Source: Urophycis tenuis
Lineage: Eukaryota; Chordata; Actinopteri; Gadiformes; Phycidae
Assembly (NCBI GenBank): GCA_036785325.1
Contig: JAXIVH010000018.1
Span: 1,782,081 to 1,846,080, forward strand
Direction: 5' to 3'
DNA: 64,000 bases
Shown: piece after piece, positions 1 to 12,309 of the stretch
Layout: each line of letters starts with the position of its first letter
How positions within the stretch are numbered: the stretch's first letter is position 1
Translations under genes and position numbers: made by a program
The notes under the pieces: model-generated
Seen by the model: the letters and a program-made list of their open reading frames with translations, nothing else
Told to the model about the DNA's origin: nothing
Database searches by the model: none

Positions 1-339
1 GTCTTCCCTGAAAGACCCCGGGCCACTGCAGTGAATGTGCAAAATGTTTTCGCCATGTTGACAGTTAATAACGATAATCATGTGAATGATTATCTTTCCC
101 AGTGTCATATATGAGAGCAACATAACTATCCTATGAATACAGTGTTACTGTGTTAACAGACCTCAAGATACTCGAAACCTCTCAATTCGGACCAATTTCT
201 TCTTACTTATAAGCTACATTCACGTGCTACATCCCGCGTGTGAATGAAGCTTGGAGGAAGTCAGTGAAGCCTCACGTTGTGATCGGTAATCAATCACAAA
301 TGTGAAACGCTGCGCCCGCATATCACATGCAAGCGGTCA

Positions 340-1043
340 CATGACTCACCTGCAAACGTTCATGACTCACATGCAAACGGTCATACGTGACTCACCTGCA
401 AACGTTCATGACTCACATGCAAACGGTCATACGTGACTCACATGCAAACGGTCATACATGACTCACATGCAAAACGTTCATGACTCACATGCAAACGGTC
501 ATCCATGACTCACATGCAAACGGTCATACGTGACTCACATTCAAACGGTCATACATGACTCACATGCAACCGGTCATACGTGACTCACATGCAAACGGTC
601 ATACATGACTCACATGCAAACGGTCATCCATGACTCACATGCAAACGGTCATACATGACTCACATGCAAACGGTCATACATGACTCACATGCAAACGGTC
701 ATACATGACTCACATGCAACGGTCATCCATGACTCACATGCAAACGGTCATCCATGACTCACATGCAAACGGTCATACATGACTCACATGCAAACGGTCA
801 TCCATGACTCACATGCAAACGGTCATCCATGACTCACATGCAAACGGTCATACATGACTCACATGCAAACGGTCATACATGACTCACATGCAACCGGTCA
901 TACATGACTCACATGCAAACCGGTCATACAATGACTCACATGCAAACGGTCATACATGAATCACATGCAAACGTTCATACATGACTCACATGCAAACGTT
1001 CATACAAGACTCACATGCAAACGTTCATACACGACTCACATGC
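340..1043. repeat. 25-bp minisatellite with AP-1 motif in most units
   Basis: About 28 tandem copies of a ~25-bp unit. Most contain TGACTCA followed by CATGCAAAC, then GGTCATACA or GGTCATCCA. Units differ by single bases and one- or two-base indels; a few ends are degraded (TGAATCA, AGACTCA). There are no unique spacers, so this is a minisatellite and not a CRISPR array. Confidence 0.97.
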
Positions 1044-1253
1044 GTGAATCGCACGGTGACGAGCCGCACTGCGTGCCTGGAATGTTATTCTGATCCAAAA
1101 CACTTTCATTCCGCCCAAGAAAGCTCTTGTTTTCTTACACGCAGGGGTCACGACCTTGACCCGGGACTCTGTTCCCCCGGGTTCGAAGGCTTCACTCGGC
1201 CATCAGGCCGTAGTTTACACATTGAAAGCAAATGAGAGGAAAAGCTAACAAAT

Positions 1254-1266
1254 CTCTCCCTCTCTT

Positions 1267-1332
<66 letters not shown>

Positions 1333-1338
1333 TCTCTT

Positions 1339-1412
<74 letters not shown>

Positions 1413-1431
1413 CCTCTCCCTCTCTCTCTCC
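1254..1431. repeat. (CT)n microsatellite
   Basis: A CT dinucleotide run of ~175 bp with a few interruptions (TTGCT, GTCT). It produces spurious Ser-Leu and Arg-Glu frames. Confidence 0.97.
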
Positions 1432-4400
1432 TGGGACTATTGTCAAGGACTAATTTCAGTACAAGCACCCAGGGCACGGTGCCAGTAAGAAGGAGAGCCT
1501 CCAAGCGGAGGCCGGGCCAGAGGAATGTGGCCTGAGAGCGTCCCCCCAGCACTCAGACGGTATTTTATTAGCGGTACAGCCCTCACACCCCCGGCCCCAG
1601 ATCATATTTTTTCATCCTTATCTCCACTTGGCTACAAGTGAAATGTCCTAATCCCTCCAACTCTGACACACACAGATAAGTAAATAATGGCATGTTTATG
1701 TTCGTGGCTTTTTAAATATTAACCAACCCGGGAACGTGATAGTGGAAATCAACTTCTTTTTCGTTGGGTCGCCGGGTCCCATTTTTCTCGTATTTTGCCG
1801 AAGATTTTGCGTGATAGAAGCTAGACACTAGCTTGCGTGCGGCAACATAACATCAGTGAGCAATTTGCATTAAAAATGTTGTAATCATGGTCCTCTATTA
1901 TGGCATTACGGTTTTGGATGGGGATAATAGTTTTTATATCTACTCTTGAGCTGAACTCTATCCCCATTTTGACGTTTGATGTCCAAGCTGTTGATTGCAG
2001 CATGTGAACATTTCTGAGATTGCTGTTACTCATCGTGCCTCTTTCACGAAAAGGGAAGATTCAGAAATGACCTCATGGATGAAGAACACACAACAGCAAC
2101 CAAACTACAACTAAAACTATCGATCGTCTGCTAACTGGTCGTGTACATTCAGTGGTTGATCTGCGAATGTGTAACGTAGAGTTTTAAGTTTCGGTCGCTG
2201 GGCTCTTTGGTGGATAGAAAATGATATGGCGCGTTTAAAAACATTTGTTTCCACAAGTGGGCTGATTTTGATCAGAAGCGGTCGGGGGCTGTGTTTACCA
2301 AAGGTGGACGTCATCAAAAGGTTGAGCGAGGATACTGATTGGACGCTGATGAGAGAATGATGGGATGCAGATGTCTCCGATGTAAAGGTTTTTTAGTGCG
2401 GTTTGATACGACGGGCAAAAAAAGAATTACACGAAACGAAAGTGTAAACAATCCTGTGCATTGTGAAGTCTTCGGGTGGTGATTGTCAGCCATGCCATTT
2501 GTTAAACTGGGTTGTGCTCATTCTTTTGTATTTCTAGAAGGAAAAAAATGGAACAACTAACAAAAAACACATTATTGATTGTCTCAAATATTGCCCATTG
2601 TTGATGGCAGAATATGTTTAATTTCCCTCAATGTAAGAGTTCTTCTTCACGGTTCTTTAAATGAATGAAAAAAAACAACTAAGCCCCAAAGCACTTTGAG
2701 GTCAGTAAGTTTAATGCTCTCCCGATTTATGTTAGTGGGAAAATATATAAAATGTCTTGGTTTTTATACAATTTGGAAGACATTTGGCGGACACATCCTT
2801 GCTCCATGACAGCACTTGAAGCAATAGACTCGTAATATATGATATTTGGGTCACTGGCTTTAACCGCAATCCCAGCTCCAATCTCATCAATATGGGAGTA
2901 ACTGACAAAAGCAAACGATCTGTCTTTTGTTCTGGCAAATCACGTAATAATAAGCAGATTAGGGTCCAGGGACCAGTCTAAGAGAGATGAAGTGATATTG
3001 GCTGTAACGCACCATATTTTAGTGACTGCTCCGGGACCAGCTTCACCACCCTCTGGGTGCATGACACGCATTGCTGCATGCATGCAGGTAGTTAAATTGA
3101 ATTTAATCTCAGAACCCAGGCGAGGAAAGATTTGTGAGACCAAATTGCATGCGGGACAAGCGTGGATATATGTTGAACTCGATGTTGCGGCTGTTGTATG
3201 CCGTGGTGTGTTTTCGTTTCCTGCTGTGCTCGCATGCCTTCTTTTTCTCAAGTCTTTCCTGCGGTCTGGACTTCAACACGAACGTATTTCCTGGGAACAG
3301 CCTCACCATCGCCACCGACAACTGGCCATTTGACATAAAATCGCATGTTTTGGTCATATGATTTGATAGTGGTCATCAATAAACATTCTCACCCTATGAT
3401 AAGATCAATATGTCGTTTTTTTTTGATGTCTCAAAGAAAAGGCTCTTGAGACTCAAGCAAACCCCTCTAAAGCTCTCAAGATGAGACTGTTGGAAAGCTG
3501 AACATGGTCCCAGAATAAATATTGCGTTAATCATAACTGCATGGTCCATATACGGAGATAAGAGAGAAGTGGTTTTTGGGGGGGCGGAGCAGCCATTAGC
3601 ATGTTGCACCGTTAATCAAGGACTCCACTGCAGTGATTACGGTGCCGCGGTGTGGCTCGTAAATTGCCCAGAACGTTTGGCCGAGAGGCAAACTGGCACA
3701 TGCGCCACGAGACTCATTACTGAGGAGCGGTGACGACAGGTCTGGTAAACTCATCCTCGTTGGGTGTCAGTGTTTTGTTTACTCCTCGGTTGTAAAGTTG
3801 TGTTTTTCATTATGAACCACCGCAAAAACGGAATTGTCAGCGTTAAATGATGAAATTCCTCCCAAGAACGTCGTCTTGTTTCGTAAAACGAAAAGTGGAC
3901 TTTGCAACTTTTTTTTGTTTACTCGTCTGTTTAATCATCGTTTTTACCTTTAACCTCCACCATCAAAATTTGCACATATTCTCTCACGTCCAGGAAATCC
4001 TATGTGGTTATTGTGTTTTCTTCATAGTCAATGGTCCACAGTCCCCAGGTTTCCTCACAGGATGTGTTTATAAGTCTTGGTGTGCTAGATTGGCAGGGTA
4101 ATCCTCACCATAACACATGTGTCCTTCCTTTCCTGCTCTCTGTCCAATCACACAGTCCATGGTCTGACAGAGGAACGCAGCAGCCCAGTGAAACGTGTGG
4201 ATGCAAATTTGATTACACAACATTGAACAAAGTTGAATAACAAAGATAATTAATTGCCTTTTTTCCTTTCCACAGCAGGTTTGGCATGGATGTTTATTTA
4301 GCATGTAGCTTTTAAGTACTTCTCAGAAATCAAAGAGCCTAAGAGGAAGAGGGATTACACAGATATTCAGATGAATTAAGATCAGATCTACTTTATTAGT

Positions 4401-4634
4401 TCCAGTTGGGAGATGAGGGTGCCACAGCAGAATCACAGGGCACTAATACAAATTAAAAAGAGATACACATTGAAAATAAGAACAAAACATAGAAAAAAAG
4501 TGTACTTTTGTGGAAATGATGCGGTATTGTTGCATTATTGATGGTGTGTCTTAAGTGATCACAGGGCTTTACTTTTCAAACTGCGTGTTTTCGTCTCATT
4601 TCTTGGTAGTCATTCATCCCGTATGACTTTATCG

Positions 4635-4694
<60 letters not shown>

Positions 4695-4972
4695 CCTCTC
4701 TCTCTTGCCACCATGTGTGTGTCCTGTGGAGCGATGATCTTGGCTCAGCGCCAAACACAAAACACACTCTTCCCTCGCGGGCCAGGAGGAAAGTGATACC
4801 TCCTCAGCAGCCCTTCAGGGTTCTGGAGGTCCGTGTCCCTGGACGGCGTCCTCCGCTGGGCGCCCGTCCGGTGAGAGAGCACACATGGTGCAGCGTTTCG
4901 TTAGCGTGGCGTATTAGAGCGATTAGCGTTGCTGCTCATTGGAACCAGAGGGGAACAGTGAGCCAGCTAACG

Positions 4973-4999
4973 CCCCCCCCCCCCCCCCCCCCCCCCCCC
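4973..4999. repeat. 27-nt C homopolymer
   Basis: Uninterrupted C run. Similar tracts in the window: 6111-6139 (29 C), 17986-18014 (29 G), 19880-19903 (24 C), 16749-16766 and 56519-56540. Their number is unusual and their lengths are likely unreliable in the assembly. Confidence 0.95.
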
Positions 5000-6411
5000 A
5001 TCCGCCAAACAGTAGTAAATAAACAAACAACATAAAGAAAGCAATACAGACAGACTGTAAGACAGTAAGAGCGTAGTAAAGAAACAGGAAGTAGGGAGAT
5101 ACAAACACTGAAAGAACGCCCAGACAGACTGAAAGACAGAAAAGAAAGGGGGGTGGGGGGGGGGGGAACAGCGAGAAAGAAAGAAGTAGAGAGACCAACC
5201 AACACACTTGCAGGCAAAAATAACATAAAAAGATAAAATAAAGTCAATAAAGGCAGACAGGCAAAAAAGAAGGGATCACAGAGAAGAAGGCAAAAACAAA
5301 CAAGACAAGACTTCTCTGGTTCCTGGGGGGGGCGCTGACAGCGCTGAGACATCCCAGGACGGAGGGTCCCTCGGGGGGGGGGGGGGAGGAGAGGGGGGGG
5401 GGGGGGGGGGGTGGAGAGGATGAGTCAAGGTCTCCTGCTGTTTCATCTAGAGACACTCTGCGTGGTTCCAGAGGGAGGGCTGTGCACACACACACACGGA
5501 TCCTTACAGCATGAGATCACGCTGGTGTTCACACTTCAGCCTGGCCCGGGGATGCTCAGTCTAAGCTGGTTTAATCATACCTGAGTAGGTTAGGGGCGTT
5601 GGGAGGGGGGGGGGGGGGGGTTTAGGGGGTGGGGATTAAACACAGCAGGAGATGTGGTTCTACAAAAAAGGCCCAAAGGCCCCGAGACCACCCTGGCATT
5701 TTATGAGGAACTTTATGTGTGGTTGAGGCAGCCTTAGCATGCATCTCTTTTTTATTTATTTTTTTGGGGGGTACCCTTTCATTGCGTCCACGCTCGCCAC
5801 TTTGATCGCAGCCCTGCGATTGATGTCGTGTCTTTTTTTTTTTTTTTCTTGCGTGCGCTGACTAGGGTCTTTGTGATACAAAATTATAGTGCAAAGCCCA
5901 AATGTCAGTGCCCCTACTTTTTGGTTCTTTACCATAACCCCCCCCCCAAAACCCCAACATTCCCCCCCCCCTCTCTCTCTCTTCATGAAGAAGAAGACCC
6001 ATATGGATTCACTTTAGGCCTCGTCCTCACCCAGAGACCTCAGAAAACCCTTGATTGGACTCAACGCAACAACAGTTCGATTTACAGGCGGCTCTGGGCT
6101 CAGGCGCGCTCCCCCCCCCCCCCCCCCCCCCCCCCCCCCGCCGTTCGGCTGAAACGTTGCGTTGCTACGCCAATGGCTGCGTCCGGCGTGGCCGCAGGTT
6201 CAACGCCCTCATAAACCCGCCGTGTTCGGATGGAGGATTTATGGCGCGGCGGTTCCGCGCGGCGCCAAAATACTTGTGTGTGTGTGTTTTTCGGCGATAT
6301 ATTTCAACACGATGATCACGATGTAGGAAGCGGCTCGCGGAATTTCACCCTGGAAGCGCTGGTAGCAGCTGGAGCGGAGAGTGGATGGCATTTGTTTTCT
6401 TTTATTCCACG

Positions 6412-6442
<31 letters not shown>

Positions 6443-8268
6443 ACTCTCACTCGCTCGCTCTCGCTCTCTCCAAGAAACAAGTGATAATCCACAGGTGTGG
6501 TTTTTCTGTGTAGCCGTGGTGAAGAAACCAGGAATTCCAACACTGACCGGTTTTTTGGGGGTATTACCAGTTCCTCATTTAAACCGAAACGTGACACCGA
6601 GAGGCGAGAGACGGTCCGAACCCAAATGTAGAAAACACAATTGCAGTTAAAACGGCCCATAAAAACCCCAACACGAGACATCGGTCAGAAGTTAGCCCGA
6701 TGTCTCGGTTTAATGTGTTTTCGGGGAAATCGGGACTCGGATTATGCCAACATCCTGCGCAGACAAAAACCAGGCCGCCGCGCTTTGGCATGGGAGCCGT
6801 CGGAGCTGTTGAATCAACGCTAATGGATTCCCTCTCATCATCAAGTAGCATCAAGTAGCATTGGCCGAACGCGCTCCGCGCTGCATGACGCCAAGGGTGT
6901 CAGCCTGGAAACCGTCAAAACCAGCCGTTTCCCCGGGTCCCACACAGCGAAAGCCCTGCGTGTCGAGGCCCGTCTCATGTCACATGTCAGAGTGAGTTGC
7001 ACATCCGTTTTGTCTGAATCAATTACTCTCTTCTCACCTTTCAAGCTCCCCGCCACAGAAACATCCCAGCAAAACAAGGGAGGGCAGGCGGGGAAAAATA
7101 TCCAGCGAGGAGTCAAGCAATGGTGGGCTGGTTTGTCATTGGTATTTTGTTTTTTAGACTATTTGGTGCCTTCTAAGACACACCAGATGGATAAGTGGAG
7201 ATCCATGATGAGTCTCTCTTGTGCCCGGGCTTCATAAACACAATTCATTAAAAAAAACCACCATGCATATGTTGACAGAGACCTCTCCTCCTTACACATA
7301 AACCACCTATTAGAGACGAGGGAGGGAAACAGCGTAACGTTACCAGATGTTTAGTCACTATCCTATTTAGCCTGAATCACCCTCATTTAGATATATCTTG
7401 TGTATTACACATGGACCGCGCAATCATAGACATTGAGTAATCGTATAGGCTATATATTATATAGCTATGTATTATATAGCCTGTGACACAATCACCAAAG
7501 TGAGAAAATACAAATCTTCTTGAGGACAAAACCATCGGTTTAAGAAAAGCAAGCATAACAAAGCCTATTCTGCAAGCAATGCTATGTGTCTCACACAAGC
7601 CTGGTCGGTGGCAGGCTGGGGTGTCAGCAGTTATGGTTACAGTATAACCCCTTTCACCGACACTAACCCTGTAAGTTAACCTCGGTGTTCACAACGACTT
7701 TCTTTTTTTTTTTTTTTTTAAACTGTGGTCGAACTTGAAGATAATCAAACGAACGAACCCCGGGACCCCTAAACGCCACGCTGTTGACTTATTTCCAGAT
7801 GCAAAACGTGTGGAAGTGAACCGACTGCATCCACACGCCCGCCACGGAGGAAACCTCGTGTGACTCAACGCTCCGTGGTCGTGGGTCAGCTGCGGAGGCT
7901 GCTGAGAAGACCGCTCACGGTGGAGGGGGGGGGGGGGGGGGGGGACTCTGTGGCAGACCTCCCGGGAGACGGCCGGTGTTTTACGAGACTCATCGCGGAG
8001 CCTCTGCACGCGCACTACAAAGCGCTTCTTTCAGATGACTATCGGCCGGGCGATCTGCGGCGGTGCGGCGCGGGGGGTGGGGTGGGGGGGGGGGGGGGGG
8101 GTTATCTGACTCAGCGAAATACCCGCAGAAAAAGCAGAATTAATGTGCTGTGGGTCGCATAGCAGCGGAGGCGAGGCCACTTACAGCGGCGTGTGGTGTC
8201 CCACCTCGCTTATCCCCAGAGCTGTTTCAGCTGGTGGTGACTCGTCCGTTACAGCCTGGCTGGGTTTT

Positions 8269-8327
8269 CTTCTTCTTCTTCTTCTTCTTCTTCTTCTTCT
8301 TCTTCTTCTTCTTCTTCTTCTTCTTCT

Positions 8328-8385
<58 letters not shown>

Positions 8386-8442
8386 CGTGTGCATGTGTGA
8401 GCGGCTCATGGTGTGCCTATAGCCTGAGTGTCTGTTGGAATG

Positions 8443-8476
<34 letters not shown>

Positions 8477-8591
8477 GTGCTTGAATTTGTGTATGTATAT
8501 GCACGGTTTAGCATGCTTCATTTGTGTGTGTGCGTGTGAGTGTGTGTGTGCGTGTGCGTGTGTGTGTGTGTGTGCGTGTGTGTGTGTGTGT

Positions 8592-8623
<32 letters not shown>

Positions 8624-8625
8624 CA
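8269..8625. repeat. (CTT)n followed by (GT)n compound microsatellite
   Basis: About 58 bp of CTT repeats run directly into GT repeats (8334-8380). Further GT tracts follow at 8445-8474 and 8525-8623, separated by short unique stretches. Confidence 0.95.
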
Positions 8626-9091
8626 AGGAGGAGAGGAAAGGGGGGCAGGGAGGGGTTGGTTTGGATTTATGGGTCAACTTGTCTAAACAGGAAACACTGT
8701 GATGCACTGATGAGGTTGGTTTTTCCTCTTTTCCAGAAAGTGGGAACGCTGCGTCCTTCCCTTCTAGAGTTGGACTCGTGAAAAGTCGTGTGTCTTCCAC
8801 GCGTACACAGCGCCCTTCATCATCTGGGTCAGGAGCCCAGCCTTCAATCTAGCGTCTAGCACAGCATATGCTGCAGAACCAGGTGGACCTACGCTGCCAA
8901 AATACCATAGTTATATATACTGTATATATACTCATTTTCTGTTGTACAATGAGATCATTCAAACTTCACTTGCTCTGCTGTCGTGGGGGCCTGGCGGCGT
9001 AAAGTAAACGTCCTCACATTCAGGTCATCCAATCTCCAAACTCTTTTTAAGAAGGCCTGCTGGGTTAAAAACAGAGCAGTTCACCTCTGCG

Positions 9092-9123
<32 letters not shown>

Positions 9124-9699
9124 CAGAAAGAGTTATGAGGCTCTCCAAAAGCTTTCCTATCTTAAATCCCGAGACTGTTAGGGAGCTAAGCATACATGTT
9201 GGGGAACAAAACACTGGCAGACGTCCAGCTCCGCTCCAACCTGCTGTAATGTAGGTCAGACCAGCGCCGTGCTCACCAACTCCATATAAGCACTTTCACT
9301 TCAGAACCGCCGGGACAACTCGGGAGAACAGCCGCACGCATTCAGGCATTCAACGTCCTCCGGCTCTTCTTTTTGCTCGTCCAAATGCGTGCTGGTAATG
9401 ATAATAACGATAATGCAATTTTGCTTTTGGTGCCCCGCAAAGATGCGTTCATGGTGGGGAACAAGCGTCGGTTGGAACTGGCTGCAGGCGTTGCCGTCTC
9501 TGCGCTGTAAACGCTGTCTGCTCCAGTGGTTAAGTCACTGGAGGGACACAAGTGCGCCCTGTGTTCCTCCTCCATTTGACTAATGTTGCGGTTCTCTTCA
9601 GCGTTATGCTCACGACAATAGTAATATCAGCTTACATGTGTCACAAAGACAGCTTTTATGCAGACACACACACACACACACACACACGGTTTATCATTC

Positions 9700-12309
9700 C
9701 ATTCAAATATGACTTTATTTGGAATAAATACCTTGAAGTCAAAAGAAATTACAAATGCAGCAATGTCTACAAAATACAATAAAAAGAAGAACAAACCAAA
9801 CCAAAACGACAGTATTTACAGGATTTAGTTGCACACAGCTGGCCAGAGGTATACATAGTATACAAGTCAGTCTATGCAGGTCATCGGAACTCTTTTGCTG
9901 TACACAGTGCAAAAGCTAACAAAAAAATATTCCAAGTAATACAGGAACTTATTTTATTCTTATGTATTTCTAGGTTGGACAATGCCGACACTCCAGGATG
10001 TAAAACAAGACTATATAATGGATGAATGGGCTGTCACCTTGTTAGCAGAATGTGTGTTTGTGTGAGTGTGTATTTTTGCTAGCGTTGATGTGTATATGAG
10101 CGTCTGTGTGTGTGTGTGTGTGCGTGTGCACGTGTGTGTGTCAATGAGAGTGTGTGAGTGGTATGTGTGCAGGCATGTGAACATGTGCATTTGTGTGTGT
10201 GTGTGAGCCTGTGTGTGTATGAGTGTATATGTGTATGAGTGTGGGTGTGTGTGTGTGTGTGTGTGTGTGGCATGTATGTGACGTGTGTGTGTGTGTGTGT
10301 GAGCATGGACGTGAGCCTGTGTGTGAGTGTGTACGCATGTGTGTGTGTGTGTGTGCGAGCGTGGACGTGAGCCTGTGTGTGAGTGTGTATGCATGTGTGG
10401 GACTGTGTGTGAGTGTGTGAGTGTGTGTGTGTGCGTGCGTGCGTGTGTGTGTGTGTGTGTGCGTGTCTGTCTGCGCGCGTGCGAGCGTGCACGTGAAAAC
10501 AAAACAGAGCGAGTGCTTAGCTCAGCCTGTGAACATGTGTGGCCGGTGGAGCAGACTAACAGGCGCTCTGCCGGCGTTCTATCTCTCCCCCCTCTCTCTC
10601 CCAGCGTGTTATCGTTTCATCCACAATAAATGACGTGTGCCTGACGGTGCCAGACATGTACAGGCTGAACAGAGCTGTGCTCACCGCCACCAGCTGAAGA
10701 CACAATGGCTTTTGTCAACTTCAAATGACTCCAACAAGGGGAAGAAATAAACGTAAGGCAGGCAGTTGAACACAATGTGTGTGTGTGTGTGCGTGCGTGC
10801 GTGCGTGTGTGGGTGTGTGCGCGTGCCTGTGTATAGCAGATGGTAAAATGAGACCAAGCCTCAAACTAATTAATCTAAAGTAAGGCAGGCATTCTGACAC
10901 AATGTGTGGACATGCCCGTGTGTGTGTGTGTGTGTGTGTTTCATGCGTGTGTCTTTGTGTTTATGCGGGGGTGTCAGATGAGAGAATGAGACCATATCTT
11001 GGCTGAGTGCTTCAACGTGGGTCTCAGTAGATCACAGCAGGCACACTGGTGAAACCAGTGGACGTGTTGCCAATGTTTCCTGTCCTGCTTTGTATCTGGA
11101 GCGTCACCGAAGCCACCGCTGTGACTTCAGAACCTATTTTAAAGTATTTCCATGGTTTGCGCTCTGCAGAGAGTCAATGTCTTCCATACACGAGTGATTT
11201 CCTCCTAGTTTGTAAGTCCAACACCATGAAGGCAACGGAGAATAATCAAATCCCTGTTTTGCTGTTGTTAGAACACTGGGGGAAAAAAAAAGAACAACGT
11301 TCTGGAAGATCTCCGTTAGTCTTCCGGGAACAGACTTAATATGGTTGTAGTTAAAACGTTTGCTGCATAGAAACTACGCACCGAATTAGCTGCACAAGTT
11401 ACCGTCCAAATTAGTTAAGACTCCAAAGTTACCTTGAGGAGGTCTGGTACCACTGAAGATTAATTACAGAAACGGGTTCAACTTTGCAGGCGATTCCACA
11501 ACAAGTTGAAACTGGTTACGGTTAAAGAGTGTGATATGGACACAAGCAGTGCAAATAGTCTGTATTATTATTATCTTCTATTTTTTTTCATTGGAAACGG
11601 ATTCCATGTCTGGACTGAAGGGCACTGAAACATATTTTGGCAATGACAGCTGCAGTAAAAATGGCTATATTTCACTTCCCTCCGATATGCAGTTAAGTTA
11701 CCCTGTACTGAATCTTGTTAACATTCGATTAGTCCCCTGGAGGATTAATACAACTTTATCTTAACTTATCTTATTTTATCAAAATACATTTGAGTAGAAA
11801 GCATATATCAGGTTTATTGAACTGGGTCGCCAGCTTCTTGGAGTAATACGTCACAAATACTTCTGTAAAGGCCATCCAAAATGTGAAACCGGCACTTATT
11901 CAAAAATGCATCAATCAAATGCATTCCAGACTGCTTGCGATTCAGCATCAGCTGACAGCAAGGATAGCACCCCCCTCCCTCCCCATTGATCCTGAGCCTA
12001 AGTTGGATGAGCAGATTGAGAAGATGGATGGAGCACAGTATGTTTAACCATCAGCCAGACTTTCTCCGCACTCCCAAAGTCAGCCCAGATTCAGAGGAGG
12101 ACATTGAGGAAGACTTTGATCGTTGAACGTTCAAGGTCATCATCTTCCACCAGCCCCCACCCCCCCCCCCCTCCAGTTTCAGAAGAAACAACCAAATAGT
12201 ACCAAATAATCTGCTAGATGGATTCTGATTGGTTTGGGGGATACACGGGCATGCAGTTCTGTTTTCAATGCAAAAAGGGCCACAGGCAGAGGCGCCTCCA
12301 GCTACGCCT
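9700..12309 (-). other. Probable adamts15 3' UTR and downstream sequence
   Basis: No ORF here resembles a protein. On the minus strand, AATAAA signals lie near 11811 and 9712. The block 9690-10020 is AT-rich, unique-looking and contains a Pumilio-type TGTAAATA (minus strand, near 9815), as expected of a terminal 3' UTR. A GT-rich microsatellite (about 10030-10490) and further GT tracts at 10778-10940 lie inside. The 3' end of the transcript is inferred; it could stop near 11800, with the distal block belonging to another transcript. Confidence 0.4.
10030..10490. repeat. GT-rich microsatellite block
   Basis: About 460 bp of imperfect GT repeats with interspersed TGAG, GCAT and GCGT interruptions. 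It contains a ~70-bp segment (GAGC..GGACGTGAGCCTGTGTGTGAG) repeated at about 10300 and 10357. Confidence 0.93.

Larger units (their letters stand above)
1044..9699. other. Gene-free region with scattered simple repeats
   Basis: No frame here resembles a known protein. Besides the repeats listed separately there are CT runs (about 4637-4706), C runs (4973-4999, 6111-6139), G-rich runs (5373-5411, 7921-7944), a (CTT)n tract (8269-8327), GT tracts (8334-8625) and an A run (9092-9121). Part of 4376-4440 (ACTTTATTAGTTCCAGTTGG) resembles the 3' end of a common fish retroposon. A GC-rich stretch lies at 6050-6250. Confidence 0.6.

Noticed and set aside
340..1043. Direct repeats resembling a CRISPR array
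   Set aside because: Units are contiguous with no unique spacers, and the genome is vertebrate.
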